DNA of 21,970 nt from Candidatus Mnemosynella bozhongmuii (GTDB lineage: Archaea; Halobacteriota; Archaeoglobi; Mnemosynellales; Mnemosynellaceae): the NCBI GenBank assembly GCA_014361165.1, contig JACIWD010000082.1:1-21970 (forward strand), given 5' to 3'. Both the position numbers and the translations under genes were made by a program. The notes under the pieces are model-generated. The model was given only the letters and a program-made list of their open reading frames with translations. It was not told the origin of the DNA and did no database searches. Below, one piece after another: positions 7,786-15,108 of this stretch; position 1 is the first letter of the stretch, and every line of letters begins with the position of its first letter.

Positions 7786-8145
7786 TTACTTCCCCCTCAT
7801 CAGCACTTCTTCTCTTTTCTTATCTTCTTCAAGATTCAGCTTCACAATCATGACATTTGAGGGATGAATCGGAAGAGGAACTGATGTTCCGTCTGCTTTC
7901 TGAATCGTGACACCGTCAACCGTTATTCTGCATTTCTTCAGATCGACCGACAGAACCTTCCCTTCATGTCCTCTGAAGGCCCCTCTCATGATTCTGACGG
8001 TATCTCCCTTTCTTATCTGGGCGTTTCTTCTTCCATATTTCCTCCGGAGCTCTCTTGAGAGGGTTGCCCTCACAAATTTCTGCCTTCTATGCAGAGGAGC
8101 CTTGTAATAAGCTTTTCTCTGTTTTCTCGGTTGCTTCGAACTCAT
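7786..8145 (-). CDS. rpl24: Ribosomal protein uL24
   Basis: A 119-aa assembly-initiator protein of the large subunit. It has the archaeal N-terminal extension (KQRKAYYKAPLHRRQKFVRA, LSRELRRKYGRRNAQIRKGD). A KOW motif follows (GDTVRIMRGAFRGHEGKVLS), then VDGVTIQKADGTSVPLPIHP and SNVMIVKLNLEE. The site TTGAGGTGATGGT lies just before the ATG. uL14 ends 9 nt upstream. Confidence 0.97.
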   Translation of the reverse strand: MSSKQPRKQRKAYYKAPLHRRQKFVRATLSRELRRKYGRRNAQIRKGDTVRIMRGAFRGHEGKVLSVDLKKCRITVDGVTIQKADGTSVPLPIHPSNVMIVKLNLEEDKKREEVLMRGK

Positions 8146-8154
8146 ACCATCACC

Positions 8155-8553
8155 TCAAACAATCATGGTGGCTGCGGAAGCAATTTTCGGGAATCTCTCA
8201 ACAGCCTCTCTGGCAACAGGACCCTTTATCTCGCTTCCCTTTGGTTCTCCCTTTTCATTCACTATCACCGCAGCATTATCCTCAAATTTTATTCTCATCC
8301 CGTCCGGTCTTCTGTATTCTTTTCTCTGCCTTATTATGACCGCGTAGACTATCTGCTTTCTCATCTCCGGTGTTCCCTTCTTAACTGTTGCTATTACCAT
8401 ATCTCCAACACCGGCGCTCGGATATCTGTTCCTCACACCTTTATAACCCTTGACCTGGATGATCTGGATGACTCTTGCTCCGGTGTTATCCGCACATTCC
8501 AGTCTGGAGCCTGTTGTAAGGGCTCTCGTAACTTTAGCTTTTTTCGCCCTCAT
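8155..8553 (-). CDS. rpl14: Ribosomal protein uL14
   Basis: A 132-aa large-subunit protein. Family signatures are LECADNTGARVIQIIQVKGY, YPSAGVGDMVIATVKKGTPE, VIIRQRKEYRRPDGMRIKFE and DNAAVIVNEKGEPKGSEIKG. It ends with PVAREAVERFPKIASAATMI, as in archaeal uL14. It overlaps the uS17 stop by 4 nt (ATGA). Confidence 0.98.
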   Translation of the reverse strand: MRAKKAKVTRALTTGSRLECADNTGARVIQIIQVKGYKGVRNRYPSAGVGDMVIATVKKGTPEMRKQIVYAVIIRQRKEYRRPDGMRIKFEDNAAVIVNEKGEPKGSEIKGPVAREAVERFPKIASAATMIV

Positions 8554-8885
8554 GCTTCACCCCTCTCCAGAATTTCAACAACAACGAAGTGCTTTGTTTT
8601 GCTCAGAGGTCTGCACTCCGCAATCTTCACAACATCTCCAACTCTGGCATTAATGCACGGAGGATTGTGAGCATGGAGCTTGGATCTCTTCTTGAGATAT
8701 CTCTCATATTTCGGAACTTTTCTCAGGAGCTCCCTCTCAACCACAACGGTCTTCTGAGCTCTATCGCTTACAACCTTTCCAACGAATATCTGGCCTCTCA
8801 CAGAGAGCTTTCCGTGAAACGGACAGTTTTCATCATCGCATTCCCCTTCCGGTGGTTTAACATCAATTCCAATATCTCTTGCCAT
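8550..8885 (-). CDS. rps17: Ribosomal protein uS17
   Basis: A 111-aa primary 16S rRNA-binding protein. The archaeal N-terminus has the two-cysteine motif CDDENCPFHGKLSVRGQIFV. The OB-fold core follows (GKVVSDRAQKTVVVERELLR, KYERYLKKRSKLHAHNPPCI) and then ARVGDVVKIAECRPLSKTKH. ATG 8885 is preferred because AAGGTGA lies just upstream. A GTG three codons earlier overlaps the rnp1 stop. Confidence 0.97.
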   Translation of the reverse strand: MARDIGIDVKPPEGECDDENCPFHGKLSVRGQIFVGKVVSDRAQKTVVVERELLRKVPKYERYLKKRSKLHAHNPPCINARVGDVVKIAECRPLSKTKHFVVVEILERGEA

Positions 8886-8890
8886 TCCTC

Positions 8891-9181
8891 TCACCTTATC
8901 CTGAACTTCTTCTTAAACCTGTTTTTTATCCTCATTTCAGGTCTCGAAACGAGAAGATCACCATTAACTCTGACCAGCACATCTCCGAGATCAAAGAGAA
9001 AAACATTTCCGTGTTTTGGAATCTTCTTCTCCTTTCCATTAACCTCTATGACGAGCATGTTTGCTGTCTCATCCACCACAATTCCAGAGAGACCCTCCAT
9101 TGAAGGATTTGTCGAACTCTCCACCTTCACATTCAGACCGAGGAGTTCATGATATATCAGATTCTCCGGTCTCAGCTCCAT
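8891..9181 (-). CDS. rnp1: Ribonuclease P protein component 1 (Rpp29/Pop4)
   Basis: A 96-aa OB/Sm-like fold protein of archaeal RNase P, which removes 5' leaders from pre-tRNA. Visible signatures are LRPENLIYHELLGLNVKVES, PSMEGLSGIVVDETANMLVI, KKIPKHGNVFLFDL and VRVNGDLLVSRPEMRIKNRF. The ATG shares one base with the uL29 stop (TGATG), and GAGGTG precedes it. The sequence recalls Methanosarcinales Rpp29 more than the Archaeoglobus protein, by memory only. In many archaea sui1 (eIF1) lies between uL29 and rnp1; here nothing does. Confidence 0.94.
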   Translation of the reverse strand: MELRPENLIYHELLGLNVKVESSTNPSMEGLSGIVVDETANMLVIEVNGKEKKIPKHGNVFLFDLGDVLVRVNGDLLVSRPEMRIKNRFKKKFRIR

Positions 9182-9384
9182 CACACCTCACCGAGTTCCC
9201 TCTGAATTGTCTTTATTCTTGCGATTGCCTTTCTGAGCTCCCTCAATCTTCCCGGATTTTCAGGAGCCCCTCCGGAATAGGCAAGACCCCTCTCTGCTAT
9301 GAGCTCTTCCTCAAGCTCTTCAAGTTTCTTCCTTCTTTCCTCTGGAGTCATCTTCCTTATCTCATCAGCTCTCAGCACCGGCAT
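9181..9384 (-). CDS. rpl29: Ribosomal protein uL29
   Basis: A 67-aa two-helix protein at the peptide exit tunnel. It has the signature LRADEIRKMTPEERRKKLEE, then LAYSGGAPENPGRLRELRKA and IARIKTIQREL. ATG 9384 is chosen because GGAGGTGAAGAAA lies directly before it; an in-frame GTG at 9393 falls within that site. It overlaps the uS3 3' end by 20 nt. Confidence 0.97.
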   Translation of the reverse strand: MPVLRADEIRKMTPEERRKKLEELEEELIAERGLAYSGGAPENPGRLRELRKAIARIKTIQRELGEV

Positions 9385-10030
9385 TTTCTTCACCTCCGGA
9401 GGCCTCTTCCTGAGGCTCGGCAGACTCTGTCTTCACAGCTTCCATCACCTCAAAGTGACCGGGCAGCTTCACACCGGGAGGAATGATTCTCACCACAACT
9501 CCGATGACCCCGAGCTTTTTCTTTGCGGTTGCATAGCCCTCCATCACAAGCTCCTCGGCGGGCTCTCCGGAATGAACCACATATCCTGCAACGAACTTCT
9601 CTGTCCTCGCTCTCGGACCTGTGAGCTTACCGCTGATTCTGATCTCGCAACCTATTGCTCCCGCATCCATGATGCGCTGAAGAGTGAGAAAACCTGCCTT
9701 TCTGAAATACCATCCTCTCTCAAGAAAGCTTGCAAGCCTCTGAGCCATCACCTGAGCATTCAGCTCCGGATTTTCCACTTCCCTTACATCTATCTGCGGA
9801 TTGTAAACTCCGAACTCGTTTTTCAGCTTTTCAGTGATCTCCCTTATATTCTGTCCTCCTCTCCCTATGACCAGTCCCGGCCTCTCAGCATAGATTGTTA
9901 TCTGGGTTCCGAGAGGTGTTCTGTTTATGTTCATTCCACCGTATCCGGCTCTCTCAAGAGTCTTCGCAAGATACTCGCTTATTCTTACCCTTCTGAGTCC
10001 TTCCTCAACAAACTTCCTCTCAACCGCCAA
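9365..10030 (-). CDS. rps3: Ribosomal protein uS3 (TTG start)
   Basis: A 221-aa protein of the mRNA entry tunnel. The N-terminal KH type II domain has VERKFVEEGLRRVRISEYLA and the nucleic-acid loop GLVIGRGGQNIREITEKLKN. The C-terminal domain shows GCEIRISGKLTGPRARTEKF. The end is acidic and low-complexity. The start is TTG at 10030, because AVERKF is the conserved beginning, GAGGTG precedes it by 6 nt, and no in-frame ATG occurs before about residue 33. Confidence 0.96.
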   Translation of the reverse strand: MAVERKFVEEGLRRVRISEYLAKTLERAGYGGMNINRTPLGTQITIYAERPGLVIGRGGQNIREITEKLKNEFGVYNPQIDVREVENPELNAQVMAQRLASFLERGWYFRKAGFLTLQRIMDAGAIGCEIRISGKLTGPRARTEKFVAGYVVHSGEPAEELVMEGYATAKKKLGVIGVVVRIIPPGVKLPGHFEVMEAVKTESAEPQEEASGGEENAGAES

Positions 10031-10033
10031 TGC

Positions 10034-10492
10034 TCACACCTCTCTGAGGATTATCTCAACAGTGGTCAGGGTTTTGTTGTGCGGAGTTGCTCTTCCATAT
10101 GCTCTCGGGATGTATCCTCTAAGAACCCTCCCCTTTTTCGCAGCAATGTGCATGATCACGAGTCTTTCGGTATCAAGCCCCTTGTATTCAGCATTATTCA
10201 CAGCATTTTCAAGAACTTTGAGGATTGCTCTTGCTGCCTTCTGCGGATATCTCCCTATTTTCCAGCCACTCAGCTCACTTCTGTGTCCAACTTTTCTTTT
10301 ATGCTTTCTGAAAGGTATCGGTCTCCTGAGCTCGATGACGTCGTTGAGAAGCTTTCTCGCTTCACTCACTTTCATCCCTCTCAGAGCGCTGCATATCTCG
10401 ACGGCATGCTTGAAGCTTATTGGCATTTCATATCCCATTGCTCTCGCCGTGGTTTCGGGATCGCTCTCAATCGAATAATCGACTCTGCCCAT
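10034..10492 (-). CDS. rpl22: Ribosomal protein uL22
   Basis: A 152-aa exit-tunnel protein. It has RAMGYEMPISFKHAVEICSA and LRGMKVSEARKLLNDVIELR, the archaeal VGHRSELSGWKIGRYPQKAA, and the tunnel-lining hairpin RGYIPRAYGRATPHNKTLTT. The ATG at 10492 has GAGGTG about 9 nt upstream. A GTG at 10501 sits right against that site and is less likely. Confidence 0.97.
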   Translation of the reverse strand: MGRVDYSIESDPETTARAMGYEMPISFKHAVEICSALRGMKVSEARKLLNDVIELRRPIPFRKHKRKVGHRSELSGWKIGRYPQKAARAILKVLENAVNNAEYKGLDTERLVIMHIAAKKGRVLRGYIPRAYGRATPHNKTLTTVEIILREV

Positions 10493-10502
10493 CACATCCA
10501 CC

Positions 10503-10916
10503 TCACTTCAACGGCACATACTTGCTGCTTCTCGTTGCTCCAACTCCGGGACCGCTGTGCTTGACCTCTTTTCTCGTCAGTGCAAACTCGCCGAGATAGT
10601 GACCTATCATTTCAGGAAGAATCGTTACGGGAACAAAGGTCTTTCCATTGTGAATCTCTATCGTCTTCCCGACCATATCGGGAAGAACAATCATATCTCT
10701 GTAGTGAGTCCTCACAGGCTTGTCCGAATTCTTCACTTTGTTGAGGAAATTCAGATGATGCTCGGGAAGCCCTCTCTTTATCTTTCTTCTTGCTCTCGCT
10801 GGAAGAAGCTCTGCAAGCTCCTCAAGACTCATTTTCTTGAGCTCTTCGAGAGTGTAACCGCGATATGTGAATTCTCTCTTCCATCTTGGAATTCTCTTCT
10901 CAGCTTTCTTTGCCAT
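10503..10916 (-). CDS. rps19: Ribosomal protein uS19
   Basis: A 137-aa head protein of the small subunit. The archaeal N-terminal part reads REFTYRGYTLEELKKMSLEE, LAELLPARARRKIKRGL. The conserved core is VRTHYRDMIVLPDMVGKTIE, IHNGKTFVPVTILPEMIGHY, LGEFALTRKEVKHSGPGVGA. ATG 10916 is used because GAGGTGAGTTTG precedes it; the uL2 stop lies in that stretch. The frame is also open to a GTG at 10925. Confidence 0.97.
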   Translation of the reverse strand: MAKKAEKRIPRWKREFTYRGYTLEELKKMSLEELAELLPARARRKIKRGLPEHHLNFLNKVKNSDKPVRTHYRDMIVLPDMVGKTIEIHNGKTFVPVTILPEMIGHYLGEFALTRKEVKHSGPGVGATRSSKYVPLK

Positions 10917-10921
10917 CAAAC

Positions 10922-11635
10922 TCACCTCTTACCGGTTCTTCTTGCAGCAATGCTTCCGACCTTCCTTCCTGGCGGTGCATTTCTGCTAACCGTCTTCGGT
11001 TTTCCTGTATGCTGGTGCTTTCCTCCTCCGAATGGATGGTCAACAGCATTCATTGCAACTCCTCTCACTCTCGGCCACTTTGCTGCCTTGCTCTTCATCT
11101 TGTGATACTTCTTTCCTGCTTTCACAAAAGGTTTATCAATCCTCCCTCCTCCGGCGACAACACCAATTGCCGCCATGCATCTTGAGTCGAGCCACTTCAG
11201 TTCTCCACTCGGAAGCTGAACAACAGATCTGTCTCCATCATGAGCAACGAGCATGGAGTATGTTCCGGAAGCTCTGCAGAACCTTCCTCCATCACCCGGA
11301 TGAGCCTCAATGTTATATATTGGCGTTCCCTCGGGAATTTCACCGAGAGGAAGTATGTTTCCACTCTTTATCTCAGCACCCGAACCAATCTGAATCTCCT
11401 GACCGACATGCATGCCCTCACATGCTAAGATGAAGTCCTCCCTTCCGTCCTCAAACTCAACTCTTGCAATCGGAGCTGTTCTTGCAGGATCGTGAAGGAG
11501 CTGAACAACAGTTCCGCGGAGGAGAGAGCCATCCGGGACTCTCGGATGTCTGATCATGGCCTTGTATTTGTGAGAGGGTGCCCTGTAAACCGGAGTTCCA
11601 CGACCTCGATTCTGAGAGATGATTCGCTTACCCAT
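10922..11635 (-). CDS. rpl2: Ribosomal protein uL2
   Basis: A 237-aa protein next to the peptidyl transferase centre and subunit bridge B7b. It begins GKRIISQNRGRGTPVYRAPS. The SH3-like domain has IPEGTPIYNIEAHPGDGGRF, CRASGTYSMLVAHDGDRSVV and QLPSGELKWLDSRCMAAIGV. The loop with the universally important histidine is RGVAMNAVDHPFGGGKHQHT. TGAGGTGAAAGAAA precedes the ATG, 11 nt after the uL23 stop. Confidence 0.98.
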   Translation of the reverse strand: MGKRIISQNRGRGTPVYRAPSHKYKAMIRHPRVPDGSLLRGTVVQLLHDPARTAPIARVEFEDGREDFILACEGMHVGQEIQIGSGAEIKSGNILPLGEIPEGTPIYNIEAHPGDGGRFCRASGTYSMLVAHDGDRSVVQLPSGELKWLDSRCMAAIGVVAGGGRIDKPFVKAGKKYHKMKSKAAKWPRVRGVAMNAVDHPFGGGKHQHTGKPKTVSRNAPPGRKVGSIAARRTGKR

Positions 11636-11646
11636 TTTCTTTCACC

Positions 11647-11895
11647 TCAGAATAATCTCAATCTTGATAGCAAATCTGTTGCGGAGTACTCTGGCGAGAG
11701 TTTCACATAAGCCTTTTTCTCACCTTTAGGAGTTATTGCGGTCCTCACCTTCTCAACCTTCACACCAAATCTCCTCTCCACCTCTTTCTTAATCTCACTC
11801 TTTGTTGCCCTGATATCAACTATGAACTGAAGCTCGTTATTCTTTTCCGCATTCAGGGCAGACTTTTCCGTGACATAGGGATACTTTATGACCAT
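11647..11895 (-). CDS. rpl23: Ribosomal protein uL23
   Basis: An 82-aa exit-site protein and docking point for SRP. Signatures are VIKYPYVTEKSALNAEKNNE, LQFIVDIRATKSEIKKEVER and GVKVEKVRTAITPKGEKKAY. ATG 11895 matches the family's usual start and has GGAGGG close upstream. The frame stays open to an ATG at 11934 inside uL4, but those extra residues do not resemble uL23. It overlaps uL4 by 10 nt. Confidence 0.96.
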   Translation of the reverse strand: MVIKYPYVTEKSALNAEKNNELQFIVDIRATKSEIKKEVERRFGVKVEKVRTAITPKGEKKAYVKLSPEYSATDLLSRLRLF

Positions 11896-12650
11896 CCGAG
11901 ACCCTCCAGCTGATTTAATGCTGACAGAACCCATACGGTTAATCTACCATAATGAGTTCCCGGAGCAAGGAGCTCGACATTCAGCTGAGAGACAGGAATG
12001 ACGTCAACTCCGGGAAGATTTCTGAGTGCTTTTCTGACAGGAGCATGTGCATCAGAGATCACGAACAGGGCACTCTTCCTTTCCTTGTATCTTCTCCCTC
12101 TCATCTTTCCTTTTCCTGCTCTTATTTTTGTGGTTTCTCTCACCCGGTTTATATCTTCGATGATGCCTGTTTGCTCCAGAAATGGAATCACATCCTTTGT
12201 TCTCGAAAGTTCCTCGAAGGCATCCTCAACGACGATTGGAAGAGATGCCGTGAAGCGATGACCTCTATTTCTGACATACTCCTCATTTGCGGTTGCCGCA
12301 ATCGCGGATTTGAGAGCCAGAATTCTCTCCTTTCTGTTTATCTTCCTCTCAAACTTCTTCTCTGGCTTTGGCGGGTGTGCTCTTCTTCCTCCAACTGCCA
12401 TCGGGGCAAGAGCTGCCCTTCTGCTGTTCTTCATTCTCGGGACTCTTGCGATTCCGTAACCTGTTCCCCAGTATTCTGTAACCACATCAACTCCAGCATA
12501 AATGTTCGAACCATACGGCTGCCTTCTGTTAGCCTGAGCCGAGAGCACGGCCTTCTTGATGACATCCGGTCTGAGTTCTGTTTCAAAGACTGGCGGAAGC
12601 TCAATTTCTCCAATTTCCTTTCCCTGAGAATCAAGAAGCTTACCCTTCAT
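11886..12650 (-). CDS. rpl4: Ribosomal protein uL4
   Basis: A 254-aa protein lining the exit tunnel. It shows IELPPVFETELRPDVIKKAV, LSAQANRRQPYGSNIYAGVD, the loop GRRAHPPKPEKKFERKINRK, and RGRRYKERKSALFVISDAHA. It then has RKALRNLPGVDVIPVSQLNV, ELLAPGTHYGRLTVWVLSAL. The length is normal for archaea. It begins 5 nt after the uL3 stop with GGGGTGAAATGA upstream. Confidence 0.97.
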   Translation of the reverse strand: MKGKLLDSQGKEIGEIELPPVFETELRPDVIKKAVLSAQANRRQPYGSNIYAGVDVVTEYWGTGYGIARVPRMKNSRRAALAPMAVGGRRAHPPKPEKKFERKINRKERILALKSAIAATANEEYVRNRGHRFTASLPIVVEDAFEELSRTKDVIPFLEQTGIIEDINRVRETTKIRAGKGKMRGRRYKERKSALFVISDAHAPVRKALRNLPGVDVIPVSQLNVELLAPGTHYGRLTVWVLSALNQLEGLGWS

Positions 12651-12655
12651 TCATT

Positions 12656-13594
12656 TCACCCCTGCTGTGATTTCCTGCTGATGTAAACTATCTGAGGTGG
12701 CCTTATCTCTGTCTCACTCGGTCTGATTGCATCCCTCATTCTGATGAGTCTCTTCTTTGGCCCCGGAACAGAACCCTTGACCAGAATGTACTCGCTTCTC
12801 ACAACGCCGTATTTCACAAAGCCTCCCTCGGGAGTTATCTCCTCTCCATTCTCACCGATCTTCAGAATCTTCTTGTTAAGCTCGGTTCTCTGATGATAAC
12901 CGGTTTGACCGAGCTGGGGCACTCTCCAGCTCACTCTCGCTGGATGCCACGGTCCGAGAGTTCCAACATGCCTTCTTCTGCTTGACCTTCCGTGCTTCTC
13001 ATCCTGTGTCATGACTCCCCATCTCTTCACGGGGCCCTGAGTTCCCTTACCCTTTGTAACAGCGGAAACATCTATCAGCTGACCTTCCTTGAAGACCTCT
13101 CTTATGCTGATGTCCTTTCCGAGTCTCTCCGAGAGATACTCGAACTTCTCCTCAACAGATGTGCCTCCAACCGCAATTTCCATGAATTCCGGTTTTTTCT
13201 TGGGAACTCCAGTGATCATTTCGGGATGAGTGTGAACGAGAGCTCTGATATCGTGAGTTCCATCCGGAAGCTCGGGTTCTCCCTTTCCTTCCCTATCCTC
13301 ATGAATTACTCTCCAGCCGTAAACACCCTTCTGATAATATCTGATGCCCGCGATATGAAGCGGAGGAGTCTCTATTACAGTCGCCGGAACAGCTATCTCC
13401 ATCCCCGAAGTCGGACTTGTTGGAACATCATCGATCATTATCACATGCGTCATTCCGGCTTTATAACCTGCAAACCCGAGCAGCCTGACCTCAGATATCT
13501 GAGGATAGGACCTTATCCTGGTTATCTCACTCTTTGCTCTTTTTCTCGGACTGAAACCAAGAGACCCTCTTCTCGGTCTGTATGGCGAACTCAT
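12656..13594 (-). CDS. rpl3: Ribosomal protein uL3
   Basis: A 312-aa protein needed for early large-subunit assembly. Signatures are PRRGSLGFSPRKRAKSEITR, LGFAGYKAGMTHVIMIDDVP, IDVSAVTKGKGTQGPVKRWG and RRRHVGTLGPWHPARVSWRV, then PQLGQTGYHQRTELNKKILK. The ATG abuts the stop of the SPOUT gene (TAAATG), with GGAGGATAGCTAA upstream. It is the first ribosomal protein of the S10 part. Confidence 0.98.
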   Translation of the reverse strand: MSSPYRPRRGSLGFSPRKRAKSEITRIRSYPQISEVRLLGFAGYKAGMTHVIMIDDVPTSPTSGMEIAVPATVIETPPLHIAGIRYYQKGVYGWRVIHEDREGKGEPELPDGTHDIRALVHTHPEMITGVPKKKPEFMEIAVGGTSVEEKFEYLSERLGKDISIREVFKEGQLIDVSAVTKGKGTQGPVKRWGVMTQDEKHGRSSRRRHVGTLGPWHPARVSWRVPQLGQTGYHQRTELNKKILKIGENGEEITPEGGFVKYGVVRSEYILVKGSVPGPKKRLIRMRDAIRPSETEIRPPQIVYISRKSQQG

Positions 13595-14383
13595 TTAGCT
13601 ATCCTCCTTTTCTTTTTCCTCCACAAGTCTCATGATTGAGAGAGAGCACATTATGGCTTCCTCTGTCCTCACCGTTGCGGTTCCCTGATTTGGAATGAAA
13701 TTCACAAACATGTCAAACTTTTCCCAGTGTTCCCGGGAAATTCCTCCGAGAGGTGACCCGAAGATGAGGGTGTATCCATTCTTCACTTCCCACTTTTTAA
13801 GCTTTTCCAATGATACAACCTCACCGTATCTGGAAGTCCCTATCAGCGGTCTCTGTGATAAAGAGAGAGCTGAATCTAGATCTCCAGCAACCCTGACCCG
13901 ATAACCGAGATAAACCGGTGCATCTCTTACGATCTCACCTTCGAGTCTTCCTTCTTCCTCAAACCTGACTGTCACGCGTTCACCCACCTTTGCTCTTCCT
14001 TTTGCGAGTGATGGGCTGTCGAGACCGACATCGACCCATACGCGGTCGTCAGACTCTTTTCTTATGACGACCCCTTCCCGGTATTCTCTCCACTCATTCT
14101 TAAGAGGGTGATGATATGTCCTCAGCGGAGGTATTATCCCCGCATAACGGAGCTCTCTTCTCTTTTTGAAGAGATACTTCCTCAGATACTGCGGGGTCTC
14201 GGCGTATTCCAGCACCGTTTTCAGAAAGGTGCTGTCATCATACTGTAAGTCCCTGTATATAATAATATCTGTGACCTCAAAGATTGCTGCAGCTCTTGCA
14301 ACCTGAGAGACCTTGTAGGTTTTCAGCTTTTCATCCCTCGTTTCAGCCGTGAGAGATGAAGGAATGACAAGAACTCTCCTCAT
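13595..14383 (-). CDS. SPOUT-class RNA methyltransferase (COG2106 / Methyltrn_RNA_3 family)
   Basis: A 262-aa protein resembling the archaeal COG2106 family, whose human relative SPOUT1/C9orf114 has been linked to uridine N3 methylation of large-subunit rRNA. Its start (RRVLVIPSSLTAETRDEKLK, TYKVSQVARAAAIFEVTDII) is the first half of the SPOUT Rossmann-like core. Residues about 100-165 form an OB-like insertion (VVIRKESDDRVWVDVGLDSP). The trefoil-knot half follows, with NGYTLIFGSPLGGIS and the cofactor segment FIPNQGTATVRTEEAIMCSL. The position directly upstream of uL3 fits rRNA modification. The archaeal target is not shown by the sequence. Confidence 0.88.
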   Translation of the reverse strand: MRRVLVIPSSLTAETRDEKLKTYKVSQVARAAAIFEVTDIIIYRDLQYDDSTFLKTVLEYAETPQYLRKYLFKKRRELRYAGIIPPLRTYHHPLKNEWREYREGVVIRKESDDRVWVDVGLDSPSLAKGRAKVGERVTVRFEEEGRLEGEIVRDAPVYLGYRVRVAGDLDSALSLSQRPLIGTSRYGEVVSLEKLKKWEVKNGYTLIFGSPLGGISREHWEKFDMFVNFIPNQGTATVRTEEAIMCSLSIMRLVEEKEKEDS

Positions 14384-15108
14384 CCCGATTTCTCCAGAAG
14401 ATAATAAAGAGCTTCTCTGATGTCCGAGACTTCCACCACCTGAAGACCGTAGGAGCTCATGTATTCGGAGAGATTCAGGTAAGAGGGAACATAGTGAATC
14501 TCGTAGAAAGTGATTTCTCCCACTCTTCTCTCCTTCACAATCTTCTCATAGTATTTTATCTGGGACTGACCTTCAGGTAGGAGAAAGAGCTTCATTCCGC
14601 TCTGAGCTGCAGCCTGAGCCTTTTCAAGAATTCCGCCAACCTCTCCGATTTTTCCATCTTCTTCAATCGTTCCTGTTATCACCGCATCCTCTCTGACGCT
14701 TGAATTCTCAACAGCTGCTATCAGCGCGACTGTCATCGCAGCCCCGGCTGACGGGCCTCCGAGGACGGTTCCATTGATTCTGAAATCAAATATGATGTCG
14801 TAATCAGAAAAGTCCACTCCCGTGATTTTTGAGGCGACCTTAACAGCAGTTTCTGCAGAATACTGAGTGTCCGGTTCAACAAACGGATTTGTGCTTATGA
14901 GAACCCTTCCCTCTCCCGGGAGAATCTGAACTCTCACCTTCCCCATCACTCCAACATCCTCAAGCGAACTGACCGCAACAATATTTGCCTCTGCCTCCCT
15001 TCCCTCCAAAATCCCCGGGCTGGATTCTGAAAGAGGATGAAAAAACACAGCACCAGTGAGAACTCCAAGAAGGAAGATGGAAAGATAGGAGATGATCTCC
15101 TTTCTCAT
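14380..15108 (-). CDS. Membrane-anchored Lon-like (S16) serine protease without ATPase domain
   Basis: A 242-aa protein with one N-terminal hydrophobic segment (about residues 6-24) that could be a signal anchor, then a lone Lon proteolytic domain. The catalytic serine is S120 in VLGGPSAGAAMTVALIAAVE and the paired lysine is K163 in DGKIGEVGGILEKAQAAAQS. Their 43-residue spacing matches the Ser/Lys dyad of bacterial Lon (679/722 in E. coli, from memory). No AAA+ domain precedes it, so it resembles COG1750-type archaeal proteases. Topology suggests the domain lies outside the cytoplasm. It is coupled by 4-nt overlaps to rtcB and to the SPOUT gene. Confidence 0.87.
   Translation of the reverse strand: MRKEIISYLSIFLLGVLTGAVFFHPLSESSPGILEGREAEANIVAVSSLEDVGVMGKVRVQILPGEGRVLISTNPFVEPDTQYSAETAVKVASKITGVDFSDYDIIFDFRINGTVLGGPSAGAAMTVALIAAVENSSVREDAVITGTIEEDGKIGEVGGILEKAQAAAQSGMKLFLLPEGQSQIKYYEKIVKERRVGEITFYEIHYVPSYLNLSEYMSSYGLQVVEVSDIREALYYLLEKSG

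Noticed and set aside
9299..10564. A 421-codon open frame on the plus strand, antisense to uS3, uL22 and uL29
   Set aside because: It lies opposite three certain ribosomal genes, has no recognisable motif or start signal, and is explained by codon bias on the real strand leaving few stops in this frame.
11896..11934. Upstream ATG for uL23 adding 13 residues inside uL4
   Set aside because: ATG 11895 matches the family start and has GGAGGG upstream.
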